A DNA stretch of 64,000 bases from Biscogniauxia marginata (taxonomy: Eukaryota > Ascomycota > Sordariomycetes > Xylariales > Xylariaceae), in the NCBI GenBank assembly GCA_022695795.1, contig MU404179.1, forward strand, positions 48,392 through 112,391. Direction: 5' to 3'. Of the stretch, positions 12,953 through 22,871 are shown in pieces. The notes beneath the pieces were generated by a model, which saw nothing but the letters and a program-made list of their open reading frames with translations, was not told the DNA's origin and searched no databases. Numbering within the stretch: the first letter of the stretch is position 1; every line of letters starts with the position of its first letter. The position numbers and the translations under genes were made by a program.

Positions 12953-14336
12953 ATGGCAGTGAATCGTAAATATGCAGACCTACCAGATTTGGTATGCAAG
13001 CCCCTGCCTGAACCTTGCTGTAATGATTGTACTGACACGACAAGGACTCTGCACCCGACATCTACGAAACCCCCGACTTGACAGACGATAACTCTACCAT
13101 TCCGGTAAGCTTAGGTTTTCAGGTTCAATATAAGTACAAACTATCTAATACCTCTAGACCACCGCAGGACGGTCGCAATCCGAAAATGAGTTTGACGACG
13201 AAGATGACGATTCCCCTGGCATCTCGCACTCTCGTTTACGAATAGATCAAGCTCGATCTCGATTCCTACCTGCGAACGTTGATGCCAGGGATGTCGACTT
13301 TTCAGATCGATTGATTGGGAAGCGCAAATCGTACCGAACATCTAGTCGGAGACAACGAGTTCTCGAAGATGGTACAAGAGAGATCGGCGACCTGAGCGAC
13401 GAGGAAGATGGTGAAAGTCTGGAAAAGAAAATTGCGCGTCTGAAGCGTGAAATCCAGGAAGCCAAAGAGGAATACGGAAAACAGAATACAGAGTCGAAGG
13501 AGGCCGACCCAGACCAGGATGCAGAGCTTGTTTCACTAAGTCAAGCACTTGACGAAATGTCCACCTTGCCGGAGAGGGGGATAGTGGTTAGGACGCATTC
13601 TGCGAGAGCAATAGGCGAGGCTACAAACCAATCTGTGGAAGAGTCGACCCAGCCAGTGGATGGGGCGACATATACGGTTACTTACGCGCCAAACTATGAG
13701 CAAAGCCACGCCCTTGCCAAAGCTGCGGACTTTGACCGACGGCTTGTACTTTTGGAAAAGGCAATCGGCATCACCTCATCTGCCATGCCCGAGTTAGACA
13801 GCAATGGTCTACCTCGGGCTATCATGCCGACGCTCGATACCCTCCAGAAACAGATCCTCACATTATCCGAAGCGTCAACTTCCTCTCTCGATAGCATTAG
13901 TCGCCGGGTGAGGACGCTGACGCAGGAGGCCGAACAGCTAGAGAAGGCTAGAAAGGCTGCTAGGATCGCTCAGGAAAGCCTTGCGTCCTCAGGTGGCTCT
14001 CCTGTGGAAATAGAAGACTCGGAACAAACGGCCAAGATCGACGCGCTCTACGGAACCCTACCAACGATTGAGAATCTGACACCTCTTCTCCCCCCGTTAC
14101 TTGACAGGCTTCGCTCACTAAGAGCGATACATGCCAATGCAGCAACCGCTAGCGATACCCTAGAGCGGATCGAAAAATCGCAGGCTGAGATGGCATCAGA
14201 TATCGAACAATGGAGAGAAGGCCTGGAGAAGATCGAGGCAGCTATGGGCGAGGGGCAAACTGTTATGACTGGAAATATGAAGGTGGTCGAGGGATGGGTT
14301 CAGGACCTCGAGGCGAAGATGGCTAAGCTGTCCTAG
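12953..14336 (+). CDS. DCTN2: Dynamitin, dynactin complex p50 subunit (DCTN2/Jnm1 family)
   Basis: Three exons, 12953-12991, 13045-13104 and 13158-14336, encode 425 residues; both introns (53 bp each) have GTATGC/GTAAGC donors and preserve phase 0. The N-terminus reads KYADLPDLDSAPDIYETPDL, the conserved dynamitin signature. A basic segment and long heptad-like stretches follow (about residues 150-180, 240-330 and 360-420), fitting the coiled-coil shoulder of dynactin. Dynactin links dynein to cargo and is needed for nuclear distribution and hyphal growth in filamentous fungi. The ATG is the first in frame and is followed at once by the conserved motif, which supports the start. The stop lies about 475 bp before the eS28 gene. 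Confidence 0.92.
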
Positions 14337-14811
14337 AGGGAATTCTATTTCCACGACATGTGGATGTAGCACATTTTCATACCGATACCCTAGTTCAAAT
14401 CGCGAATGATGTCTGACGAGCCTGAATCTCGCATGGTGATATGTTCCTTGCTCGCTTGGTGATCAACATGAGTGCAAAACGTTTACCCACCTCCTTTTAA
14501 CGAAGTGATGGCTGTTGTATGAACCTATACCACTGACAGCTGGCGGCCAGTTGCAAAGGGTTAGTGGCGGTTTTGTTCCCATCGGAGGCTTGCATGGCCT
14601 GTGCTTCCTGCAAAAAAAAAAAAACCCACGCACACATTACGCGAGAGATTCTACTTGCAAAAATTCCACCCAGCTCAACCTCGTTCGACAAATCTCCCTA
14701 TTCGCGACCAACAAGCAGTTTTTTCCGCTCAAGACAACACACACGTACGATCGATTCAACTCTGTCACCTCGAGATTCAACGTCTGACAAGCCATTCAGA
14801 AATTCGCAGAT

Positions 14812-15195
14812 ATGGATTCCGCCAAAGCCCCCGTCAAGCTCGTTAAGGTCACAAGGGTCCTGGGCCGAACTGGTACGACTTCTAAATTGGAAGCTCGCAT
14901 GAGATGGACAGCAGCTTATATGATATAGGTTCCCGTGGAGGTGTTACCCAGGTCCGCGTCGAGTTCAGTAAGTAATTTCTATAGTTATAGCTAACGCAGG
15001 TCAAGAATGCGCATACTAACTGCTATCGCAGTGGATGATCAGACCCGTAGTATTATTCGCAATGTCAAGGGGCCCGGTAAAGCACACGCACTCGCCGTGA
15101 GACCTCAGACACACTAACACGGAATTTCCGCAGTTCGCGAGGACGACATCTTGGTTTTGCTCGAGTCGGAACGTGAAGCCAGAAGACTGCGATAA
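14812..15195 (+). CDS. RPS28: 40S ribosomal protein eS28
   Basis: Four short exons, 14812-14872, 14929-14967, 15032-15076 and 15134-15195, encode 68 residues, the usual length of eS28. The assembled protein begins MDSAKAPVKLVKVTRVLGRTG and ends with the conserved SEREARRLR tail. All three introns have GT...AG ends (GTACGA, GTAAGT and GTAAAG donors) and splits at phases 1, 1 and 1 that rebuild the family sequence exactly. Because the exons are so short, the gene is not visible as one open frame. The protein is a component of the small ribosomal subunit near the mRNA exit channel. The upstream sequence is rich in CT, which is common for fungal ribosomal protein promoters. Confidence 0.97.
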
Positions 15196-15939
15196 ACGAT
15201 TCTCCCAGGGCGATGAAGAAGAAGATTGGGATGGTAGACGGATGGTCGTTCTTCGGTTGGTATTATGGAGTGAATAAGGACAGGGTCATTACAGTATTCG
15301 CGCTCGGTATTCCTCTTCTCTCGGGAGTCACTGGACTATGGGAATTGCGCCTTACAAAATAAGAGTTCATACCCAAAGTTGCCGGGTCACTATGATGCGA
15401 ATCTCCCGACCAACATGGGCAGAAAATAACCTGGATTCTACATAGGCGTTGTAGATGAGATCGCCAACTACAAATCCAGCTGACTGTCACCAACAGACTA
15501 CTTTTTTCTCTCTCTCTCGCTTCAGCCAAATGACCTTCCCGCAGCATATGCATGCTAGTGTAATGTGGATGACTAATCACTAATTAACTAGCTTTAGCCA
15601 AGAAGCAATTTGATTGAGCGAACTTTTTTTTTTCCCTTCCACTCCACTCCCATCTTTCTTAAGATTCTTTTTTCTCACAACCTACACACCACACCACACG
15701 GCATCACAATCCAGAAACACTTGGTAAGTACCCATAACCTGCTCTTCTACCTCTATTCTAGTTGTATGATGCATTCAAAAGCATGTATTACCTGAACATC
15801 ATTGATGTACTACCATTATCACCAAGATCTCTGACAACATTTGACCCTCCACCCTTCTGTCGTGCACTCTATTATCCCTAACATAGCGGCTAACGACTTC
15901 TCCTTAGGAACAGTTGGCGTGCCCTAGATCCATTACAAA
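15196..15939 (+). promoter_or_regulatory. Promoter and 5' UTR (with probable intron) of the molybdopterin synthase small subunit gene
   Basis: This segment follows the eS28 stop and precedes the next start codon. A likely 5' UTR intron runs from the GTAAGT at 15724 to the TTAG ending at 15907, 184 bp, followed by a short leader of 32 bases to the ATG. Upstream, 15620-15720 is rich in CT and CA. No open frame with protein character is present. Confidence 0.5.
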
Positions 15940-16233
15940 ATGGTTAGCATACCGAAACCACCCAAAGGCCACTTCAATATTCTTTACTTCGCAAGTGCAA
16001 GCACCTTCACCTCCCGAGAATATGATACTTTGCCGGCACCGCTGCCCCTTCGGAGGCTCTTCGACACCTTGGACGAAAGGTACCAGGGAATCAAAAACAA
16101 AGTTCTGAGCTCGTGTCTAGTGACCGTTAACCTCAACTATGTCGATATCCCCGAGGCTGATGATGCCACTACCCAATTCACTATCGAGGAGGGAGATGAA
16201 GTCGCCATTATTCCCCCAGTTAGCTCTGGTTGA
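15940..16233 (+). CDS. cnxG: Molybdopterin synthase sulfur carrier subunit (MOCS2A / CnxG, MoaD family)
   Basis: A single-exon gene of 97 residues. Residues 10-97 show the ubiquitin-like MoaD/ThiS fold: LYFASASTFT at the first strand, a conserved PLRRLFDTLDERY helix, the NLNYVD strand, and GDEVAIIPPVSSG at the C-terminus. The protein carries a thiocarboxylate on its last Gly and, with the large subunit, converts precursor Z to molybdopterin, needed for nitrate reductase and other molybdoenzymes. The family usually ends Gly-Gly; here the last two residues are Ser-Gly. The stop codon is only 64 bp from the stop of the PSI-domain gene on the other strand, so the 3' UTRs probably overlap. Confidence 0.9.
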   Translation: MVSIPKPPKGHFNILYFASASTFTSREYDTLPAPLPLRRLFDTLDERYQGIKNKVLSSCLVTVNLNYVDIPEADDATTQFTIEEGDEVAIIPPVSSG

Positions 16234-16297
16234 AGAGTACCTGCGTTGATAAATATGCCGGTAACATATATGAGAGCGGCTGTCTGTTGGATTCGTA

Positions 16298-17041
16298 CTA
16301 TGAAGCATCGTCTACATATCTAGAAGATGGCAACAGAGGGTCGTGCTCCCCGTCGTGATCACTTTTGCCCAATCTACTCTTCATTCGTTTCCACAAACCA
16401 GATACCTGCGATCGCCAATTGTACTTCCATACTTTCCAATACCCGGGATGCTTCCTCTCGTAATCTCGTAACCTCCTGATTGCTAGCACTATCAACATAA
16501 CAAACAGGATAAAAACCAAGGTGCAGACGATTGTGACCAGGGAGGTGAGGGTGGTAATGGTCGAGACCTGACAGCCGAGAGGCCGTGTACGAACCTCCCA
16601 GCGCTCGGCCCAGTGCGGGCAGATGTCCTCATCCCAAGCAGGCGCCAACATTGGCACGCGGTGGGAATTTGGGACGCAGGTCCATGACTAGGTATATTAG
16701 ACCGGGAAGTTGATAATCAATCCAGTATTTCAAGGAAAATATATTAAGCAAGACTCTTTTACTATCATCGCCGCTGCCTAAATAACTAGTTGGGTAAAGG
16801 AGAATATAATAGTATATATATATGGCAGTGCACCGGGGGCTTTGGTTTCTGATTGGGGAATGAAGAATGAATAATAGAAAGAACATAGGAACGAACGTAC
16901 GAACGGACACCAGCTACAGTCTGGCTGCAAGAGACACCCACTACAGTCCTGGATACCCCAGCAACGCAGCAAGTGCGCGTCGTCGTCTTCATTGCTGTTA
17001 TCCTCGCTATTGGTAGGACTAGGTAATAAAGTCTCGTTCAT
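16298..17041 (-). CDS. Single-pass membrane protein with a PSI (plexin-semaphorin-integrin) domain
   Basis: Two exons, 17041-16901 and 16687-16298, give 176 residues; the 213-bp intron starts GTACGT, contains a TA-rich tract, and ends CTAG. Splicing joins CSWCPF to SWTCVPNS and thereby restores a complete PSI-type cysteine pattern (CWGIQDCSGCLLQ, CSWC, TCVP, CPHW) at about residues 26-80. One strong hydrophobic segment, about residues 95-120, is followed by a basic cytosolic tail (RRLRDYERKHPGYW...). No signal peptide is evident, so the TM may act as a reverse signal anchor with the Cys-rich part in the lumen. The molecular role of this fungal family is not known to me. Confidence 0.8.
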
Positions 17042-17134
17042 TGTGGTGCAGCTTAGGTAGGTAGGTACCAGGTAAAGATTACCATAGGTATGAAAAGATA
17101 AGTACCAGATTAAATAGCACGTGAAAAACAATCG

Positions 17135-17168
<34 letters not shown>

Positions 17169-18106
17169 TGGATTCTAAGTTCCTAATAACCTCCTTCGCT
17201 AAGTCGTGAATCATTATCAGTCAAAGATGATTCTATTCAGACAGGTTAAACATCATTTGTAACTGGGCAGGCAGGTATAGATAGGAAAAGTCGGGGGGTC
17301 GGTTAAATCACAAGCTGACCGCGAGATTTCTTGGCTTTGTCTGCTTGACGGGAGGGGTTTGGAGGCCGGGGCTTATCATGATAAGGTACACATATGCACC
17401 TGGTAAGAGGTAGTGAAAACGGTGCGGGGGTGAGCTGCTGGGTTGGGTTACCTGGGTGCATACCTTAGATAGGAGGTAAGTATGCAGGTCGGTTAGCCGC
17501 CGTTTTACTTCACATACATTCACCATGATTTCGACTACAAGCTTGGTCAAACCCCGTTTTATGTTTTGTTGTCTATTATCTTCATTCATTCTCTACAAGC
17601 GTGCTTTATGCTGTTCGTGCCTATGCAAATGCTACCTTGCCTGCTCATCTGCCTGTCTTGCGTAAGAGAAGACTCTCCTTTATTGCTTAGGGCTTTCGTG
17701 ATTGCCATGCTTGCTTGCTGTGCAAAAAAGAGCCTTTCCTATATATTACCACGTCGCAAGGAAGCAATACGAGCCATTACTTCATACGAACGTCTCCTTC
17801 GCCGACTTAATCGTGTTTCGCATCTCATCACTTCGTATCCTCCTCGAACTAAAATAGTCGAGTGGTCATTCCCATCCACCAAAACCACCAAAAGTATGCC
17901 ATCAAACAAAAACTGTCATTTGGCTCATCTCCTCAGTGAAGATTCCCGATCCTTGGGGTGGCCACGAGGATGCAAGATACTTCCAGGTTTCGTCAACTAG
18001 TGACCGACTTGTACCGATTTGCTCTTTTTGTCTCCAAGATAACCTAGACGCGTGAGATCCAAAGGCAGCTGGACTCATCACGCCGCACATGATGAACATG
18101 TGCTCC
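17042..18106. other. Intergenic region between the PSI-protein and Mob2 genes
   Basis: It contains an ACGACA/CGACAA hexanucleotide repeat at about 17134-17168 just upstream of the PSI-protein start, and TAGGTAGGTA words near 17056. A 144-codon frame at 17566-18000 begins at a TTG and has no family signature. The right part is presumably the 3' UTR of the Mob2 gene. Confidence 0.5.
17134..17168. repeat. Hexanucleotide microsatellite (CGACAA)n
   Basis: About five CGACAA units lie about 95 bp upstream of the PSI-protein start codon. Confidence 0.9.
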
Positions 18107-20154
18107 TTAGGAGACATTTGCGAGCTGCATCAACCGGTCCCCAGCGCGATGGTTTGCATATTCGTATGCTTTCGAGCCCTGGGGGAAAGTACCATTGGAT
18201 GCCCAGAGGTCGATCAATGGTTGCATAGGCTCTAGCTCGTGAGGCTTGAGCATGTCCAGGGCACAGGCGGTAAGGACAAAGTGGCTAAAGCAGCTGTTCA
18301 ACTGCTTCTCGAGGTTGAGGTGATAAAAGGGATCGATGAAGTGAGCCCAGTAGAGGTGAGCATAGACCCGGAACATCTGTCTGAAGATGGTCTGGCAAAC
18401 TTCGACAAAGTTTTCCGGAAAGCCACTTCGCTTGCCGACCCAGTCCTTGTCGCCCGGGCTAGTCAGCTGAGAAAGTGGAGTGGTGGTGATGGATGGGTTG
18501 TGAGCATATGATACGCCATTAGTGTCTGTAGGAAAGATGTTCGTGTCATCAATCTTGCCCGAGATCCAGCGCTGCATGAGTGTGATATACTCATATGCCG
18601 GTAGTTCGACAGGCTCGCGCTTGGCATTAAGCCATGTGAAGGAATGGTTCCTATCTAGGTTAGTGAACGTAATTAACTGCCGCTCTGAATAGGTCACTCA
18701 CGCGCCGGCTGACATTCGGGGGCAAGTTGACGGGTTGCAAATAGTAGTTCCATCTTCTTCCTTTTCGTGGATGACGCGCACAAAGTTCCACAAGTTGCGG
18801 TAGTGTTCAACAACTGCGACTAGTTAGTAATAGAGGTCTGATGTTGGTAGGGAATTAGATGTCACCTTGGTGTGCGATCCACTCCCCTTGTTCCACAGTC
18901 TTAGGCCTTGCGCTCAAAGTCATAAAGTTTCCCTTGACGATATGCTTTGCATACGACGCATTTAGCCATAGAGGTAGAGGTCGAGGCAGGTGGTAAGAGC
19001 CGAGGACATCATCCCCGTTGGACATCATGCCGTTGCCGTCATCCATGCCGATATTCTGAGCTAAGGATGGTGAGCTAGGAAGCGGAGGTATCTTTGGTGC
19101 TAGGCTTGAGGATGACTGGCTGCCTTGGGAGAGGTTGGTGGGAGAGTTGGGTTGACCGCTGCTGGTTGTGACTGTGATGGGGCTCTTGTTCTGACCTGGG
19201 GCCTTAGATGAAGTCCCTCTGAATCGAGCGTTTCTGGAATCTAGTTAGCAACAATCTCACACAACAGAGTATTTAGAAATCTCAAGTAGCACAGCGGCTA
19301 GGAAAAGAAAAGAAAAAGCTGCAATCCCAAGTCAGACCTGAAACCACACTCGTGACAACCAAGCAAGGGCGCACTTGCGCCTCACCCAGACCAACTCTCG
19401 ATCTTATGATTAGGTAGAGACTACTAGGTAGCATAATGTCAACCGGAACCAGGCGAATCTTTGGTTGCTTAATTGCTCCACGACAGGGGACAGCATGAGG
19501 GTGGCCGAGGTACCCTCACACAACGGGGTCGTGGCGAATTTAGATCCACCAGCAACACAAGTATGTCTTAGAGGCTTGCCTTTTCTAGAACTTCAGAGTC
19601 GCAGACGCCTATAAAGAGGTGATAGGCCGTGGTGTTGACTATTGAATCTGTGGGTTTAGGTGGTTTTGGGACAGCTGAAAATTCCAGCATAGGCGCCTCA
19701 CAAGATGACTTGTGTGTTGTTGCCCCAGAGCCCCTCAATAAATCGCTGGCTCGTACTGGATGCACAATCCACCACTGGCCCCGAACATCTAGACTGGTCT
19801 TGGGCATCCAGGCGGGAACGCAACAAGTCGATTTCGAATAAATAAAAAAGAAAGGTCTCTGGTACGCCGCTCACACAATGCGCCAAGGCGGACCGGGCTT
19901 ATGCGTTGCGGTGACCAACTATGAAGTCGTATCTGTTCTGGACCTACCCTCAACAACTCCATAGATAATGACAGCTGGGAGATCAAGAGCCACCTCTATG
20001 GATTGGTCCCAAGCCCATTAGGCAGATGATTGACATAGGAATCCAGAGCAACAAGGCAAAGGCATAGGGGAAACCATGGTTTGACGAGAAGGGAAAGCGA
20101 CCAGACAACTAATGAAAATATAGTCACTTACATGCCGGAGAATAAGTTGGACAT
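18107..20154 (-). CDS. mob2: MOB-family NDR kinase activator, Mob2 type
   Basis: Four exons are proposed: 20154-20132, 19233-18866, 18813-18702 and 18650-18107, together 348 residues. The two 3' introns (52 and 51 bp) are well supported because they rebuild the continuous MOB core: EWIAHQVVEHYRNLW, then CNPSTCPRMSAGANHSFTW. Zinc ligands are visible as the Cys pair in CNPSTC and the His pair in HLYWAH. The YWAHF motif and long C-terminal extension fit fungal Mob2 rather than Mob1 or phocein. Mob2 proteins bind and activate NDR/LATS-type kinases (Cot1/Orb6), which control hyphal polarity. The first exon codes for only 7 residues plus part of an eighth, before an intron of nearly 900 bp; this 5' part is the least certain and could hide another small exon. 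The gene is divergent from LEO1. Confidence 0.85.
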
Positions 20155-20795
20155 GGTCAGCTGAGGACCAGAGAGGTCGGGCGACGATTGGGCGGCAAAG
20201 AACAGCACGAACAAAGCCGTTGGAGGATATTCCCGAAGGGGAAGATGGGGCTGGACTCGGTAACGCTTATGTCTTGCTTCCAGGAAAAGGACGTGTTGTT
20301 GTTGCTGGTGTCGTTACTATTATTACCATCAGTCACGAAGGAATGGTTTGCTGCTTGTTGGAAAGGGGGCGGAGGGATGTTTTCTGCTGAAGTTGCCCTG
20401 AAATGGGATTGGCCCAATGATCTTCAGTGCCGTCTCAGGACAAGCAGGGACAAGCACCCGACACTAGTCCACATCAGGCTCGTGCGCGCGTTATCGATAA
20501 CAAATCATCAATAACAAAGTTGTACTTAGCGTATCGATAAGGACAGTGTTTGAGCCTCTGCCAACAATTGCCAGCAGACTGACATCTGGCATAGAGGAGG
20601 TAGGTAGAGTAAGTACCTTGTTCTAGCTAAACATTCTACCTTCCAGCCTTGCTTCGCGACAATTTCGAGTCCCATCGCAAATACTTCTCAACACGACAAG
20701 GCGGCCTAAGGAAGCACCTCGACGCGTCATCTCACCTGCACCTCCACAAACCCTCTACTATCTATTATTACAATTTGCATACACCAATTCTCACA
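20155..20795. promoter_or_regulatory. Divergent promoter region between Mob2 and LEO1
   Basis: A 641-bp spacer separates the two start codons. A TAGGTAGAG/AAGTACC cluster lies near 20600-20620 and a pyrimidine-rich leader precedes the LEO1 ATG. Short open frames here have no family signature. Confidence 0.55.
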
Positions 20796-22128
20796 ATGTC
20801 CGATTCGGATGAACCCATTGATCTCCCTGATGAGGGAGGAGACGATCTGTTTGGCGATGAGGATAACAATGAAACGCGATCCAATCAGGATGGTGTTCTC
20901 AGCGATGGGGATCTAGCATCAGAACCCGATGGGGGCGAGCAGGCTGCACACGACGACGAGGTGATGCAAAACCAGCAAGTCCGGGAGAAGAGGATCGGGG
21001 ATGTCGCAATGTTCCGGCACAGAACGCCCAGGACTAAGGATGGTACAGTAAGTCACCTCCACACCATCTATACTCTAATTGAGACTAACAACCCTCGAGT
21101 TGCAATCCCTTAGAGTCCCATCTTTCCTCAAGTTCATGGCGGAGGTTTACAAGCCAGACGAATTCGAGCCAACCGAGTGGGATAAGGAAAACTTGCGATC
21201 TAACAACCCGAAAGGCGTCGTCCGCTTCCAACGAGATGACCAAACTGGCGAGCTTAAGAGTAACGCCCTAATTCACAAATGGAGCGACGGATCGATGACC
21301 ATGTCGGTGGGTAACGACCACTACGAGATACAGAAGAAGATGATGGCGCCGCCCAGCAACAAGCCCTACGAGGAACGTGAAGACGCGCATTACTACGCGG
21401 CCGCCGTACACTTCAGCGAGCAACTTCTCATTACTGTCGGTCATATTACCGAACAATACACTGTGAACTTGAACAGAAACATGCAAGATGAGGCTCGGCT
21501 CAAGTTCGCAAGCGACATGGCAGCAGCGGCTCGGGGCAAGAGGCCGAATGGTGGGGATATGATTATCACTGCCACAAGGGACCCGGAGCTCCAGAAGAAA
21601 GAAGCCGAGCTAGCCGAGAAGGAGCGCATGAAGGCCCAACGACGCCGCGAAAATGCAGCAGCGCGCCTTGACTCCTCCCGTGCGGGCGGATACCGGGCCG
21701 GCGGTCTTTCGATTGGCGATCTGGAGGGTGGACGACGAGCTGGTGGTGGTCCTCGAAAGCGAGGTGCGCCTGGTGCACCGAGAGCTAAGCGACGTCGTCC
21801 AGAATATGATTCCGACGATGACTTCCCGCCAGGTGGCCGCCGCCAGAATGAATACGATCGCGAAGACGATTTTATCGCACCAAGTGATGACGATCAGATG
21901 AGTGGCGTCGAGGACGATGACGACGAGGAAGACATTCTGGATGATGACGAGGAAGAAGAGGACGAGGCGCCCCGAAAGAAACGGCAGAAGACGGCGGAGG
22001 CCGAGGACGACGCCGATGCCGATGCCGATGCCGATGCCGATGCCGATTTGGACGATTTGGACGCTCCAGCTGTTGAATCATCTAGAGCACGGAGACGCAA
22101 CATCATTGACGAGGATGAGGACGAATGA
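20796..22128 (+). CDS. LEO1: Leo1, subunit of the Paf1 transcription elongation complex
   Basis: Two exons, 20796-21047 and 21100-22128, encode 426 residues. The donor is GTAAGT and I chose the acceptor CTCGAG at 21099 because it keeps phase 0 and gives KDGTLQSLRVPSFLKF, matching the Leo1 core start; the later AG sites at 21113 and 21115 do not fit this donor. The N-terminus is acidic (SDSDEPIDLPDEGGDDLF), the central Leo1 domain spans about residues 85-215 with the conserved IHKWSDGSMTM segment, and a Lys/Arg-rich helix is followed by an acidic C-terminus containing six Ala-Asp pairs coded by a GCCGAT repeat. Leo1 acts in the nucleus with Paf1, Ctr9, Cdc73 and Rtf1 on RNA polymerase II. Confidence 0.93.
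22012..22047 (+). repeat. In-frame hexanucleotide repeat (GCCGAT)6 within LEO1
   Basis: Six perfect GCCGAT units code for alternating Ala-Asp in the acidic tail of Leo1. Because the unit is six bases, length changes would keep the reading frame. Confidence 0.95.
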
Positions 22129-22789
22129 GGGAGCCTTCGGGCATCTAAATCACCATACCGAATGCATCTGGCCTGAGTGGGGATGCTCAATTTGTATAAT
22201 ATCTTCTTGCTCATAGCCTGCAGAGTAAAAGCGGTCTCTGAGCCGCCATACAAAGACGTACTTCGCGCGCTTCTTTATATACCCGTGTTTCTACAGACGA
22301 ATATTAATCTTTACTACGTGCGCTTCTCTCTGATAGGGGGGTTTTCTCCTAGGAGTGTTACAAGTAGGTATGTATATACACCTTTCGAGGTTATGATATT
22401 TGTGTTTAGATTCAAATATTTATTCAGTCTTTACCTAACCTTTGGTACTTAGGTAGGTACCTAGTCCTTGTATTATACATCCACTACGAGCCGCGGCAGA
22501 CAAGGGGCTAGCTCCGTAAACGTGGGGTATATATCGTCCAAGCTAAGTAAAGTTATTTGGAGTTCCGGGGGGCTCTTTCACATGTGAGGTCAGGACTTTT
22601 GAGTTAGCAGGAGGAAACCCCAAACGTTGCAAATTTCCCATCCCTACCTTCAATGTATCATACATGTACTTTAACATTAATTAGCTCCGTTGAAAGACAC
22701 CGACGGCTTTTGTTCCGCAACGTTCCTACTCCCACCATGCACCCGTCAACCTTTAGCTGACGGCATGAAATGCCTTGCACACCACAATA
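22129..22789. other. Intergenic region between LEO1 and the patatin-like gene
   Basis: The left part is the LEO1 3' flank. TAGGTA words occur near 22362 and 22448-22466, the latter forming CTTAGGTAGGTACCTAG. No coding feature is supported. Confidence 0.5.
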
Positions 22790-22871
22790 ATGGCGAAGAT
22801 TGCTTCGACTCTTCTTCAACTTCTCTGGTTCTGACATTGTAACTCGTCACCGACAAGCTGTTGCTACCGCG

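Noticed and set aside
15263..15580. Minus-strand frame of 105 codons between eS28 and the molybdopterin synthase gene
   Set aside because: No protein signature; it overlaps the expected eS28 3' UTR and the next promoter.
17566..18000. Open frame of 144 codons on the plus strand
   Set aside because: TTG start, no recognisable domain, and it overlaps the likely 3' UTR of the Mob2 gene.
21114..21128. Alternative acceptor TTAG at 21113 for the LEO1 intron
   Set aside because: It gives the wrong phase with the consensus GTAAGT donor; the CTCGAG acceptor at 21099 restores the conserved Leo1 core.
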